Shown piece by piece: positions 43,404 to 54,003 of a stretch of DNA of 64,000 nt; the first letter of the stretch is position 1; each line of letters starts with the position of its first letter. The notes beneath the pieces were generated by a model, which had not been told where the DNA came from, ran no database searches, and was given only the letters and a program-made list of their open reading frames with translations. The stretch lies in assembly GCA_022494885.1 (NCBI GenBank), contig JAGVSM010004908.1, positions 124,001 through 188,000 of the forward strand. Direction: 5' to 3'. The stretch comes from Micrasema longulum (Eukaryota > Arthropoda > Insecta > Trichoptera > Brachycentridae). Both the position numbers and the translations under genes were made by a program.

Positions 43404-46400
43404 TTATTTAGACATAAGAGTCACCGGCGCAACAAAACCCATCAAATCCCAAAAACGAGCGATCGTGGATAAAATATTTCTTTTTGTGCATTTGCGAGTT
43501 TTGTTGTTGACGCTGAAGGTGAAAACATCACTGGCGGGTAGCCATTGTAACCCCAGAATTTTACAATAGTCTTCTGAGCTGAAGTCCACCGTTTCAGAAA
43601 TGCGATAAGCCTGAGGTATGCTTTTCATCACTTGTGGCGAATTACTGGAGAATTTCACCAATTCGAAACCCCCAAAAAGAAATAACCTAATCAGTTGGTT
43701 TGAGAGTTCGATAGCCTCGCTCTCATTTAGACAGCTCGTAGCTAAGTCGTCCATATACAAATCTCTCTCCGCGACTTGGGCTGCGAGAGGAGCGCGTTCC
43801 CGCTCATCTCGAGCCAGCTGACGAATCGTGCGCATGGCGAGATATGGGCTGCACCTTAGACCAAACGGGACGCGTGTCATTTCGTATAATTGAAGCGGTG
43901 CATTTACATCGAAGCGATATAATATTCTCTGGTAACATCGATGTTTTTTGTCGACTAATATTTGCGAATACATTTTACGGATGTCCGCGCTCAAAGCTAT
44001 CGGAAACAAACGAAAGTGTAAAATGATTTGAAATAAATCATTCTGTAAATTTTTTCCGGTATGCAAAATATCATTTAATGATTTTCCGGACGTGGTACAC
44101 ATGCTAGCGTCCATTACAGCGCGAACCTTCGTCGTTGTTTTATCTTCGCGTACCACTGCGTGATGTGGTGCTACATATTGAATGCTAGAGCGTGTTTTCA
44201 AATTTAGCTCTATAGGTGTTAAATAATCTTCCCTTAAATATTCTTTAAAGATTTTATCGTATTCCATTTTTATAGATGGATTAGATAAAAGCTTGCGTTC
44301 TAAAGAATAGAATCTCCTTTCGGCTAACTTGAGCGAATCGCCAAGGAGACTCGATTCGGATTTAAAGGGTAATACAACTGTGTACCGACCGGTTTCGTCG
44401 CGGGTAGTTGTATTCTTATAAATTTGTTCGCATTCCAATTCGTCAATTGTTTGCGTGGACGCGTTCGGAACATCTTCTAATTCGAAAAATCGATTCATGC
44501 GATTTTCGAATGATTCAGTTACCGTAAAATATGCGCGATTGTTATCTATTGCGGTGTGTATGGGAGCCTGTCCCATAATCAAAAAGCCGAATAAAGTTTC
44601 TAAAGCTACCGGTTCACCTAAAGCGCGCGAAATGGTTTTATTGCATAAAACCCGTGTAAATAAATCTGCACCGATAATCAAGTCGATTTTTGCAGGTTTG
44701 TCAAAATATTCATCTGCGAGGCGAATATTTTTTAAGTACTCGAAATCTGCGATATTTACGTTAGTGTAAGGTATCTCTTCTGTTATTTGTTTGACAACAA
44801 TAGGCGAAATTTTAATTTTCACCGATTCGTCTATTCGAGACTGAATAATCAGCGAAGTAATGCCTTCAATAGGATTGACTACGTCACCAATACCGGAAAC
44901 AAATTTGTTTTGTGAAGTACTTACTTTTAGTTTTAATAACTCACAACAACCTGTGGTTATTATGTCTCTCTGCGAAGCGCTATCGAATAAAGCCCTAATC
45001 GTGTGCTTTTTCCCGAACGCGTCAATGACGTCACAACATGCGGTTCCTAATAACACGGTTGATTCATTCATGCCTCGAGAGCCTACGGCACACAGTGCGA
45101 CCGCTCTTGATGCATTTGAGTTATTGTCCGGCGATGTTCCGGCATTTTCACTAATTTGCGTATTGTTAAAACTATTTCGCGATACCGCACAGTTCGAATC
45201 CGCGGAAGAGTTAGCGTTATTTGTGTCAAAATGCAGACTTGTATGATGAGCGCGAGAGCAAATCTTGCACCTGCTCATTGATTTACAGTTTAAAATGACG
45301 TGCATCTGACTTAAACAATTAATACATAATTTCTTGAGTTTTACAAAGTTATAGCGTTCACGCGCCGTTATGGCGGTGAATTTTGCACACTGATATAAAT
45401 GAATATGATTCATATCACCGCACATTAAACATTTATTATTAATAGGTATATTATTAACAAATGTTTTGACAATATTTTTGTTATTGTACTGTGGGTTTGG
45501 TTTTGTTTGCGAATTATTATTGCTGCGTTTAAATTGCGATTCACCTGACGTACTTGCGTACTTATGGGTATTTGCATTAACTATTAAGGACGTACCTACA
45601 CTTGTCTGCGCCCGTTGCATAATGCGACATTGATCGCGAATAAATTCTATGAATTCTGACGAACTAGGTGCTATTTCGTTTCTAATCGATAATTCGAAAG
45701 ATTTAACCGTGTCCATACTTAATTTCTTGCAAGCTATATGAATAAACATAAATTCCTCGAGACTATCTAATTTTAATTGTTTTAGCGCAGCCGTTGTGGA
45801 AGAAAAAGTGTCAATGAAATTTTCTAAACTTAATATTGAGGAATTATTGACCGCGGGTATATTTAAAATCTGGTCAAAATAAGTAGCGGCAAGAAAACGT
45901 TGGTCGTTGTACTTATTAACCAATGAATTCCAAAGAACTTCATAATTTTGCGAGCTTGGCATGATTCCTTGACAAATACCTTTTGCCTTTCCAATTAATT
46001 TTCCGTACAAATATTGTATTTTTTCCCCATCTGTTAGATTATTATTTTCGTGAATCATTGTTCTAAAATTTTCATAAAAGATCGGCCAATTACCGGGTTC
46101 ACCGTCAAACGCACATAACTCTAAACGCGGGAGTAAAATATTATTTTTGTGAGGAGCGTCCTCGATTGCGTTATTTTTCTCAGCTTGTTTTTGCGATAAA
46201 CTTAATTTTTGAAACGTATATTTTATTTCTGCATATAATTCTTCAAATGATAAAACTACACTATAGTTATGTTCTGGCCCATCAGAGTTTGACGTTATTA
46301 ATTCGTTTTGCTCTTCTACAGCAGATAAAAAAGCAGTTCTTATCAAGTCGATGGTCGAAGCGTTAGCTAAGAATTTTTTAATGCCATCATGATCTACATT

Positions 46401-46508
46401 ATTCATGGAATCATATATATTTTGCGCGCGTGTAAAATAAACTTCGAGTTTTTTCTGAAGACGATCCATTCGTCGCTGAAACAATCTATCGTCCTTTTCC
46501 TTATTCAT
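43404..46508 (-). CDS. gag-pol: BEL/Pao polyprotein, Gag-protease-reverse transcriptase half (1,034 codons)
   Basis: Starts with the first ATG ~100 bases after the primer site. Residues ~1-350 are Gag of the DUF1759 type. Zinc knuckles: C360-x2-C363-x4-H368-x5-C374, then CINCLSQMHVILNC (395-408) and a CKIC...H motif (414-426). An aspartic protease of the Pao type follows (DSA at 509-511; IIGADLF at 611-617). RT spans ~770-1000 with SADIRKMY (D842) and YMDD (918-921). It ends at TLMSK, where a TAA falls at the RT/RNase H border, in frame with the downstream half. Family members usually carry all of this in one frame, so the stop is either an inactivating change or a readthrough site; the former is more likely. 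Confidence 0.93.
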   Translation of the reverse strand: MNKEKDDRLFQRRMDRLQKKLEVYFTRAQNIYDSMNNVDHDGIKKFLANASTIDLIRTAFLSAVEEQNELITSNSDGPEHNYSVVLSFEELYAEIKYTFQKLSLSQKQAEKNNAIEDAPHKNNILLPRLELCAFDGEPGNWPIFYENFRTMIHENNNLTDGEKIQYLYGKLIGKAKGICQGIMPSSQNYEVLWNSLVNKYNDQRFLAATYFDQILNIPAVNNSSILSLENFIDTFSSTTAALKQLKLDSLEEFMFIHIACKKLSMDTVKSFELSIRNEIAPSSSEFIEFIRDQCRIMQRAQTSVGTSLIVNANTHKYASTSGESQFKRSNNNSQTKPNPQYNNKNIVKTFVNNIPINNKCLMCGDMNHIHLYQCAKFTAITARERYNFVKLKKLCINCLSQMHVILNCKSMSRCKICSRAHHTSLHFDTNNANSSADSNCAVSRNSFNNTQISENAGTSPDNNSNASRAVALCAVGSRGMNESTVLLGTACCDVIDAFGKKHTIRALFDSASQRDIITTGCCELLKLKVSTSQNKFVSGIGDVVNPIEGITSLIIQSRIDESVKIKISPIVVKQITEEIPYTNVNIADFEYLKNIRLADEYFDKPAKIDLIIGADLFTRVLCNKTISRALGEPVALETLFGFLIMGQAPIHTAIDNNRAYFTVTESFENRMNRFFELEDVPNASTQTIDELECEQIYKNTTTRDETGRYTVVLPFKSESSLLGDSLKLAERRFYSLERKLLSNPSIKMEYDKIFKEYLREDYLTPIELNLKTRSSIQYVAPHHAVVREDKTTTKVRAVMDASMCTTSGKSLNDILHTGKNLQNDLFQIILHFRLFPIALSADIRKMYSQILVDKKHRCYQRILYRFDVNAPLQLYEMTRVPFGLRCSPYLAMRTIRQLARDERERAPLAAQVAERDLYMDDLATSCLNESEAIELSNQLIRLFLFGGFELVKFSSNSPQVMKSIPQAYRISETVDFSSEDYCKILGLQWLPASDVFTFSVNNKTRKCTKRNILSTIARFWDLMGFVAPVTLMSK

Positions 46509-46602
46509 TTTGAAATTAATATATAATGCGATTTACAAAAAGAAATAATAAATGCGTTTTACCTACTAACCGAAAAATGCGGGTAATGAATAAATTTAGA
46601 AC

Positions 46603-46620
46603 ATGCGGCCGAACGGACCA
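46603..46620 (-). promoter_or_regulatory. Candidate primer-binding site
   Basis: Three bases inside the 5' LTR, the minus strand reads TGGTCCGTTCGGCCGCAT. Primer sites start with TGG, complementary to the CCA end of a tRNA. I could not match it to a specific tRNA, so the primer is unassigned. Confidence 0.55.
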
Positions 46621-46623
46621 AAA

Positions 46624-46975
46624 TGACGATGCGTGAGCTGGTTCTCGGCAGTAGGTATATAAAATTTTGCAAATGTCACAGCGCAAATGGATGCAAGGAA
46701 ATGGAGTGAATGGACTGACCTTTTTATTTGATTTTCTTGTTTTCTCCAAACTTAGCTGAGGCGGCGATAAGGCGGAGCGAGCGGCGAAACTTTCAATCGA
46801 ACATGCACTTCGATTGCGGTCAAATCGGACACTGACCCCAGGTGGCAAAATCATCAACTCAATAGTTATTAGAACTATAAAGGTGCAAAAGGGACAGGAT
46901 TCAAGTGGGCGAGAGAAAAGGAGACAGGCATAGGAATTTATTTACGCTGTGACACATTTTCAATCGGCCTAACCA
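46624..46975 (-). repeat. 5' LTR of the BEL/Pao element
   Basis: Same length and ends as the 3' LTR. Transcription of the element would start here and read leftwards in window coordinates. The right flank is AACTT (46,976-46,980). The open frame 46,516-46,857 overlapping it is an artefact. Confidence 0.93.
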
Positions 46976-47099
46976 AACTTCATTCATGACTTTAGTCGAA
47001 AATTTAGTTATTATTATACATAAGCATTTAGGGTGGCACGATCAGGAAAACGAAGTTAGTCGTAAACTTTACGGCAGTTTGCCCTCACTTTTAAGATTG

Positions 47100-47855
47100 T
47101 AGAATTCTTACCAATTGATGTTTAGCAAACATTAAATCCAGATGTTAAATCTGAATTGATTGATAAGTTGGAACGATTGCAGAATGTTTGTATACGTTAT
47201 ATCTTTAATCTCCACAAGTTCGACCCCATACTCGAACATCACACGCAACTACACTGGCTCAGTATCAGGCATAGAAGAAACATTCGCATTTTATCACTTC
47301 TTCACAATACTTTAAAAAATCCCATTCTGCCTGTTTATCTGAAAAAGCTGTTCCAACCTCTATCTCAGCATGGGCTATCTCTTCGCTCTAGTAACGAGAG
47401 AACCCTTTCAATATCCATTCACTGCTCTAATTTTGTTGTATTCTCTTTCACAGTAGTAGCTGCTTGATTATTAAAGAATTTACCTAATAATGTCAGAGAC
47501 GCCCCTTCTTTATTTACATTTAAATCACGTATGAAATGTCACTTCATGAATATTTGAGTTTTTCCTTTCTCCTCCATCTTTCATCCCCTCTACCTCATCC
47601 CCTCCTCTCTTCATAGTATAATGACGATATTTAGTAAATTGTTATTTCTTAAAAAATGTATATGTTTATCAATATTTAGTTTCATGGTGAAAATATTATA
47701 ATATACCAACAATATGTCAATATACCACTGATTTTCTAACGGTTTGGGTAGGTAGGAAAAAATTGCCTTGAAGCAATATGCCCGCCCTTATACATATGTA
47801 TGCAAACTGTGTATGTATATAAAGTGTTTAAATAAATATAATCCTCCTAATTAGG
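47100..47855 (+). mobile_element. LINE family F, RT C-terminus and 3' UTR, copy 2
   Basis: The frame 47,156-47,467 reads IDKLERLQNVCIRYIFNLHK, TQLHWLSIRHRRNIRILSLL and HGLSLRSSNERTLSISIHCS. This is the post-palm RT tail (K.L.rlQN.ciR.if...), then the C-terminus. The 3' UTR repeats copy 1: CT-rich tract, 'cggtttgggtaggtaggaaa', 'caatatgcccgcccttatac', A-rich end. 5'-truncated. The start is blurred at 46,981-47,100. Dead copy. Confidence 0.75.
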
Positions 47856-48248
47856 CCTCCATTTAATTCTCCAAACTCAGTAATAGAAGAATTGAATTCA
47901 ACTAAAGTCGCGATTTATAAAATTGGGCATTTAAAAGAGTGACTCGTTTATTGACAAAATACATTGCTTTTCGTATAAGCAAAACCAGTAGGAACAACCA
48001 CGATCTTTAAACCGGGTTTTAAGGAAATGCGGAAGGAGTACTTTCACTAAAAGTCTAGGGCCCCGATTACAATTGAAAGACAGAGTTATTTTTTATTGTC
48101 TTTAAAAGTATTTAAAATCAAATTCCGGTAGAAAAATGAGTATACTCATACGTGTGTGAAAATTAAAAATTATATTCGTCGGTAACTGACATATAACACG
48201 ACATTTGTTCAAAAGTGCACGGATTATTTCTTTACGAGACTATCAAAT
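47856..48248. repeat. Stretch with a family G repeat
   Basis: 'agggccccgattacaattga' (48,056) and 'ttcgtcggtaactgacatat' (48,176) recur in similar form at 62,337 ('agggcccctattacaatggg') and 62,889 ('cttcgtcggtaacctataat'). Dispersed repeat of unknown class. Confidence 0.45.
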
Positions 48249-48389
48249 ATGCTTCCCAAGAAAATTGAGTTAACAGATAAAAAAAAATATTTTTTAAAAG
48301 AAATCGAAATCTGGCTGAAGCAAATTAGCAAAGAAGAAATTGAAATGTATACACTTCTTAAAATAAATTTATCTATTGAGAACTCTTAA
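48249..48389 (+). CDS. Small unrecognised open frame, 46 codons
   Basis: ATG at 48,249 opens MLPKKIELTDKKKYFLKEIE, then IWLKQISKEEIEMYTLLKIN and a TAA. The pattern is charged and amphipathic, as in an alpha helix, but A-rich DNA favours Lys/Glu/Ile frames by chance. No family recognised. Confidence 0.2.
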   Translation: MLPKKIELTDKKKYFLKEIEIWLKQISKEEIEMYTLLKINLSIENS

Positions 48390-49600
48390 ATAATTTTTGC
48401 GTATTTTTTTCCATATGGTAGATACCTACAAAATTCAACTTTACTTTAAAGACGATTAAAGATAACCTTGTATTATATTTTTATTGGTATTAGGGCCTTA
48501 GGCTCATATTAGGATGGGAGCTTATCTATTATAAATAATTATAATCTAAAAATAAAAAAAAACAATGTATATTCAGCTTAAAACATGTAATATTTTATTA
48601 TTTAACATATATATGAGACTAATATTGGCGTGATTCCTACATTATAAAAATAAAAATAAAGTCGATTAAAATATGAGGTTTTTTATTAATTAAAGGAAAA
48701 AACCATTGATTGTCTCTTCTGTAATGTTGACTACATGTTAGTTAGAAAATTTTGCCATTTCACCGTCAATATATTTATTTAACGTGTTTTATAATTAAAA
48801 TATTGTAAAATGGCATTAAAAAAATAAAAACAGAATCGACAAATCGCATTATACATAAAGGTTTGAAAATGTATGAAAAGAGTATATAATACGCCTTAAT
48901 TTAAGATGAATAAAAAGAGTTTAAATGAATTTAAAAATAAATATTATGTTTACTGTAACATGATGTAAATAGAATCTTTCCTGGTTAATTAAAGTTAGTG
49001 AAAATATCCGTTTGTATACTAATTTTAAAGAAAACTTGCTTCGTCGGTAAATAGCATGTTACCGACGAAGGTACTCAAAATTTCCATACAAATGTAAGCA
49101 TTTTTATAAAGAAAATTCGATTTTATTTAAAAGACAGTGAAATATAACTCTGCTGCCTTCCCATTGTTGTAAGGCTCTTAAATCTATAAAAAATCCTTGC
49201 CAGGAGTCAGATACGGGCTGTCGGTTTTAATAACGTGTTAACCAGTACTGCCAATGACCATAAGCCCTCTAAATGCCCATACTTCTGTATAGTTTTCTTA
49301 ACAATGTTTTCCTTCTATGTTGCAATGAATATAAATATATTTGTGAGTTTCATTTGAAACACAAATATTTTAAAACGTTTTTTGCTGAAAGCCTCAAATA
49401 TGGAGAAAAACTTTGACTGAAAACATTAGCATGGCGTCAACCTGTCTGTGATTTTTATGACCGTATCTCAAATGAGACGCTGACAGTCATAGGAGCATAA
49501 GCGAGTTTAGTTAGATAAAAATAAAATATCCTGACTCATCCATACTGACTTGGGCGCTGATATTCAAGACAGAAATCAAAATATAATAAGAGAAATTAAA
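48390..49600. repeat. AT-rich stretch with a hairpin and a family A piece
   Basis: A perfect hairpin CTTCGTCGGTAA / TTACCGACGAAG lies at ~49,040-49,068. 49,200-49,335 is a decayed minus-strand family A copy ('cagtactgccaatgaccata', 'aagccctctaaatgccc', 'ccttctatgttgcaatg'). No gene. Confidence 0.5.
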
Positions 49601-49604
49601 ATAC

Positions 49605-50135
49605 ATTTTTTTTAAAGGCAACAGAAGCATAACCATCAAATTTATATCGAGTTGTTAGTAAATAAAGTTTGCGTGATTTTCAGCACAATTTGGAGATACA
49701 TTTATTTATTTTAATTATTTCATAATTATACTTTGCTGAAGTAGCTTATGTACCTTTAAAACCGGTTGGAAGAAAAATAAAAAATAAGTAGTAAAGTTGT
49801 TTTAAATTAATTTTATTATAATAAATTACCATAAAATTAGTGCTAAAAATACATATGCCTCTATTGCATTTAAAAGAAAAACTTTTTTTTTATGTGCAAC
49901 AGAAGCATAACCATCAAATTTATATCGAGTTAGTAAATAAAGCTTGCGTGATTTTCAGCTCAATTTGGAGATACATTTATTTATTTTAATTATTTCATAA
50001 TTATACCCTGATGAAACAGCTTATGTACCTTTGAAACCAGTTGGTAGAAAAAAAATAAACGGTAAAAATGTTTTATATTTATTTTATTATAACGAATAAC
50101 CATAAAATATGTGCTTAAAATACAAGTTTTTTACT
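49605..50135 (+). repeat. Tandem duplication, 278 bp period, two copies
   Basis: 'caacagaagcataaccatca' starts at 49,619 and again at 49,897, followed in both by 'aatttatatcgagtt', 'gcgtgattttcagc', 'tttggagatacatttattta' and 'gcttatgtacctttaaaacc' (variant in copy 2). Non-coding. Confidence 0.85.
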
Positions 50136-51055
50136 ATTTATTTTATTTTACTTTTGTACATTTATTTATTTATTTTTATATTAACGGTTCAAGGAACCTT
50201 TTCAATAAAAAGTTTTCCAGAAATAATCACAGCAGTGAACAATTCATTATGTAATATATAATTTGAAATATAACTATATCATTCAACTGAATAATTGAAA
50301 CTAAACAAATTAGTTAAAGTAAAATATTTTTTTTAAAAACTACAAAAAAGTAAAAAAAAGACATAAAATATCCAAGATGACAAATAAAAGATAACAATTA
50401 AAGTAAGAAAATCTTATGCTCTAAATATAAATATAACAAAGTAAAATTAATAATAATTTAACATAAACATAAAGTGGCTAGTATTAAGCTAGGTAATAAT
50501 GAAAAAGAAAAATAATGCCACAATAATACTTTATATGTAATACGTTTTTCGGATTGATATGAAAGCTTATGTTTGTACATTGGCACTCTTTTTGCTAAAT
50601 GTTTTTTTTTGTACCCACTAATAAAATAAAAGGTGTTACTTACGTAATTTTTAGCTAAAAACATATGCGAGAGGATTTTTTCTTTCTAAATTTATGCAAT
50701 ATTAGAACTAAGAAAATTATAAATATATATCGATACTAGTCTTCAACAATTAAAGGGAATTAAAAGAAAAGGAAAATAGGAGAAATTAAGGAAGATAAAT
50801 AAGTATGGCACTTTGTCAAAAACTGTTAAAATGTCGGTTAAGTTCGTTTGGCTCTCTACGTCTAAAATAATGAACTATTAATGTAAATTTATACTTCTAG
50901 GTAGACAGCTTAATCATTCTGTTGTCAAATAAAACTACGATGTAGTGAATTCAGTTTTGTGATTCGTACATCATTTCAGTTATTTCAGTATTTGAAGGTC
51001 TTTCAGGCGACTCATTCGAGAGGTTAAATCTCTTATTATCATCATTGTTATAAAT
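50136..51055. other. AT-rich stretch without recognised genes
   Basis: No frame or shared repeat identified. The minus frame 50,458-50,664 has no motif. Confidence 0.5.
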
Positions 51056-51059
51056 CACC

Positions 51060-51155
51060 TATCCGCACCCGATAGTGCATAGTTCACAGGAAGGTAAGTT
51101 GATCAGTTTTACACTTTGGGTGCTAGCATAGGGACAATGAAATATTGCATTGAAA
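51060..51155 (-). mobile_element. tRNA-Gly-type SINE, internal fragment
   Basis: 'ccgcacccgatagtgcatag', 'ggaaggtaagttgatcagtt' and 'gggacaatgaaatattgc' match the body of the SINE at 57,490-57,723 with a deletion between the first two. The tRNA-like head is absent. Confidence 0.55.
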
Positions 51156-51332
51156 GTCACCACCACTTACCCAGATCCACTTTAGAGGTCATGTGGCCTC
51201 TTTTTAGATCCGCACATCGTAAAAAAAAATTTCAAGCTGAAATATACGGTTTTTCTATATTTAATATGTTTTTTGTTTATAAAAGCCTAGTTGAACCCGG
51301 CCACGCTTCACAAAATATTTTCAATTTATTTC
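51156..51332. other. Spacer
   Basis: Nothing recognised between the SINE fragment and the foldback element. Confidence 0.4.
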
Positions 51333-51745
51333 TTAATTTATTGGGTTTATCTACTGACATTTCTTGGTGGAACTGCATTTTCATTATAATAATAAAAATA
51401 CTTTTATAATTTTATTCCACTTTCATGAATACATTTTTTTTTAATAAATTTTTTACCAGTGACCGGGTTTCGTCGTGACTGACATCGTCAGACTGGTGGG
51501 AGAGGAAACTCAATAATTCAAGAAGTTCTAATACAGTATATCTGACGAGACTCTACAAAAAAGAAATTTGTTTAGTCTCCCACCAGTCTGACGATGTCGG
51601 TCACGACGAAACCCGGTCACTGGTAAAAATATTTAAAATTTTATATATAACTAAAAGTAGAATAAAACTATAAAAGTATTTTTATTATTATAATTAAAAT
51701 GCAGTTCCACCAAGAAATGTCAGTAGAAAAACTCAATAAATTAAA
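51333..51745. mobile_element. Foldback element with ~170 bp inverted arms
   Basis: Arms at 51,333-51,503 and 51,576-51,745 run inwards from 'ctactgacatttcttggtgg' + 'aactgcatttt' to 'ccagtgaccgggtttcgtcg' and 'catcgtcagactggtgggag'. The 72-base loop is non-coding. The arm end also occurs alone at 15,750. Inner arm sequence is much less AT-rich than the outer part. Class unassigned. Confidence 0.85.
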
Positions 51746-53264
51746 TATTTACGAAGTTTCTTTATAAACAAACAATCGTTTATTTTGGCAAATATTGAGG
51801 ATTTAATATAAACCAAGATAAGTAAAGTAATTAAAAATCTATCAGGGTATATTGAGTACTTTTTTATTAAGTACATTATGTGTATATTAGAAAAGCTTTC
51901 TATTATTTAGAAAAAAATATTTGTAGGGGTACAACTTTAACATTAATATGGCAATTAGATTTTGATATTGATTTAATTTACTAAAGTTTATTTCGAAAAA
52001 CGGTTTCAACTCTTCATTAGTGTTTTATTGAATTACGAATTAAATATACTTATTTATATTATATGACTTTCATGCGTTCACATTATACACTCTTGAATTT
52101 ATTTCAACATTCTACACTCTTATATATATTTAAAAAAATAAAAGTAAAAATTTATCCAAAAAGATTATTTTATTTTGGATACCTTACCAATAATCCTTGT
52201 ATCTGTTGATTTTTGTGAAGGAAGAGAACTGAAATCTTCAGTATGTGAAATTTCCGGAAATACGAGATACAAAGTTAAATAAAATAGTAGCATGGAGTTA
52301 ACTGATGTTTGCATAAACTATCCTACTATTGTCAAGGAGATGCGAGGTAAACTGTTCGGCTGTACATTTTAGCCAGTAAATCAAAACTTTTGCATAAAAT
52401 TCACCCCCGAGTTACAGAACAGGTAACAAGGGAGTGAAATAAATTATTCTGGTGCAAACTATTCCGAATTGAATGAAAAATGAATTTACACCAGAGTTTC
52501 GTTGAATTTTTATGGAAGTAATTTAGTAAACATTTTAATTTTATGAACTGCCACATAATTGTTCATAGTTATTTTTTTATTAACCTACTAACATAATTTT
52601 CACAAATATTTTTGAACTAGAATTAAGACTCGTAATTCGAGTTCTTATATGAAGGGTAAGGTACAAGATATAAAGGATGGATGTCCATATTGTCCATTTT
52701 TATGTGTTATAAACTAATAATTGGATCTGACGGCTGTTCACATGATCTACATTTCTGTCTAATACAATTTGCCGTAAATGCTCTTCTTTACAAGATAAAT
52801 TATGATAGTTATGATTACAAGTGTGAATGTTAATTAAATAATGGAAATAGAGCAATTATTCCAATTATGACAGCCATTTTAGAATATATAAAACAGTACA
52901 GGCTATTTAGATAAAGCGAGTTCCTTTATATTTATAAGTTTATTTAAATGTCCAAGTGGTTTGAAAACTTAAAAACGTTAGATCTCAAAATATTTTTTCT
53001 GACATTCATTCTTAATATTTGTACTCTTCATATATATAATACAATTATAGTTGCAAACATATACGGACAAATTGCATTAATGCAATTCAATACGACTCAG
53101 TGTGTTGTTTTTTTATTTTAGTTTATATTGCTGTTGAACTCAAATTATAAAAACATGTTTAAATCCTAAATTTGATCACATTCTGATGTGAATTATCTTT
53201 TTTAAAAATCAATTCTACCACTTCAAAAGTTTTTGTAATATAATTACCTAGTTAAGATTTTTTT
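51746..53264. other. AT-rich stretch with a family A scrap
   Basis: 52,190-52,245 keeps 'tatctgttgatttttgtgaa' and 'gaactgaaatctt' of family A. The remainder has no recognised gene or repeat. Confidence 0.5.
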
Positions 53265-54003
53265 ATATTATTGTTATCAAAAATATTTTTCACTTTGTGG
53301 TATGACATTTTACACTTATTTGTTTATAAATTTGTATAAACCACTTATTTTTTTTAAATTACTTGTAAGTTTTTGCTTTGTTGGCCGTACTCGCCAATAA
53401 TATATTATTGTTAAAAAAATTAAGTGGTTTATACAAATTTATAAACAAATAAGTGTAAAATGTCATACCACAAAGTGAAACATGTTTTTGATAACAATAA
53501 TATATTATTGGCGAGTACGGCCAACAAAGCAAAAACTTACAATTAATTAAAAAAGTTAAGTGGTTTATACAAATTTATAAACAAATAAGTGTAAAATGTC
53601 ATACTACAAAGTGAAAAATGTTTTTCATAACAATAATATATTATTGGCGAGTACGGCCAACAAAGCAAAAACTTACAAGTAATTAAAAAAATTAAGTGGT
53701 TTATACAAATTTATAAACAAATAAGTGTAAAATGTCATGCTACAAAGTGAAAAATGTTTTCATAACAATAATATATTATTGGCGAGTACGGCCAACAAAG
53801 CAAAAACTTACAAGTATTTAAAAAAATTAAGTGGTTTATACAAATTTATAAACAAATAAGTGTAAAATGTCATACTACAAAGTGAAAAATGTTTTTCATA
53901 ACAATAATATATTATTGGCGAGTACGGCCAACAAAGCAAAAACTTACAAGTAATTGAAAAAAATAAGTGGTTTATACAAATTTATAAACAAATTAGTGTA
54001 AGA
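53265..54003. repeat. 136 bp tandem array with an inverted first unit
   Basis: Direct units start (AAGTGGTTTATAC) at 53,422, 53,558, 53,694, 53,829 and 53,965 (last one partial). A unit in opposite orientation precedes them at 53,265-53,412. Units carry 'aatatattattggcgagtac', 'ggccaacaaagcaaaaactt' and 'cataccacaaagtg'. The inversion junction and the left edge both fall at the AT palindrome AATAATATATTATT within the unit. Units are nearly identical, so the array is recent. Confidence 0.9.

Larger units (their letters stand above)
40548..46975 (-). mobile_element. BEL/Pao LTR retrotransposon, nearly full-length (6,428 bp)
   Basis: 352 bp LTRs at both ends (TG...CA), a 5 bp target duplication AACTT (40,543-40,547 and 46,976-46,980), a primer-binding-like site, Gag with zinc knuckles, protease, RT (YMDD), RNase H and integrase in the Pao order Gag-PR-RT-RH-IN. 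Elements of this clade copy through RNA in virus-like particles and integrate with 5 bp duplications. The LTRs differ at three positions in my comparison, which implies recent insertion. One in-frame TAA between RT and RNase H is the only obvious lesion. No envelope-like frame is present. Confidence 0.95.

Noticed and set aside
41530..45246. Plus-strand open frames inside the BEL/Pao element (e.g. 44,860-45,246)
   Set aside because: They are antisense shadows of the polyprotein with no motifs.
53265..54003. Repeat array as a CRISPR-like locus
   Set aside because: Units are 136 bp and contiguous with no unique spacers, in a eukaryotic genome; it is a tandem repeat.
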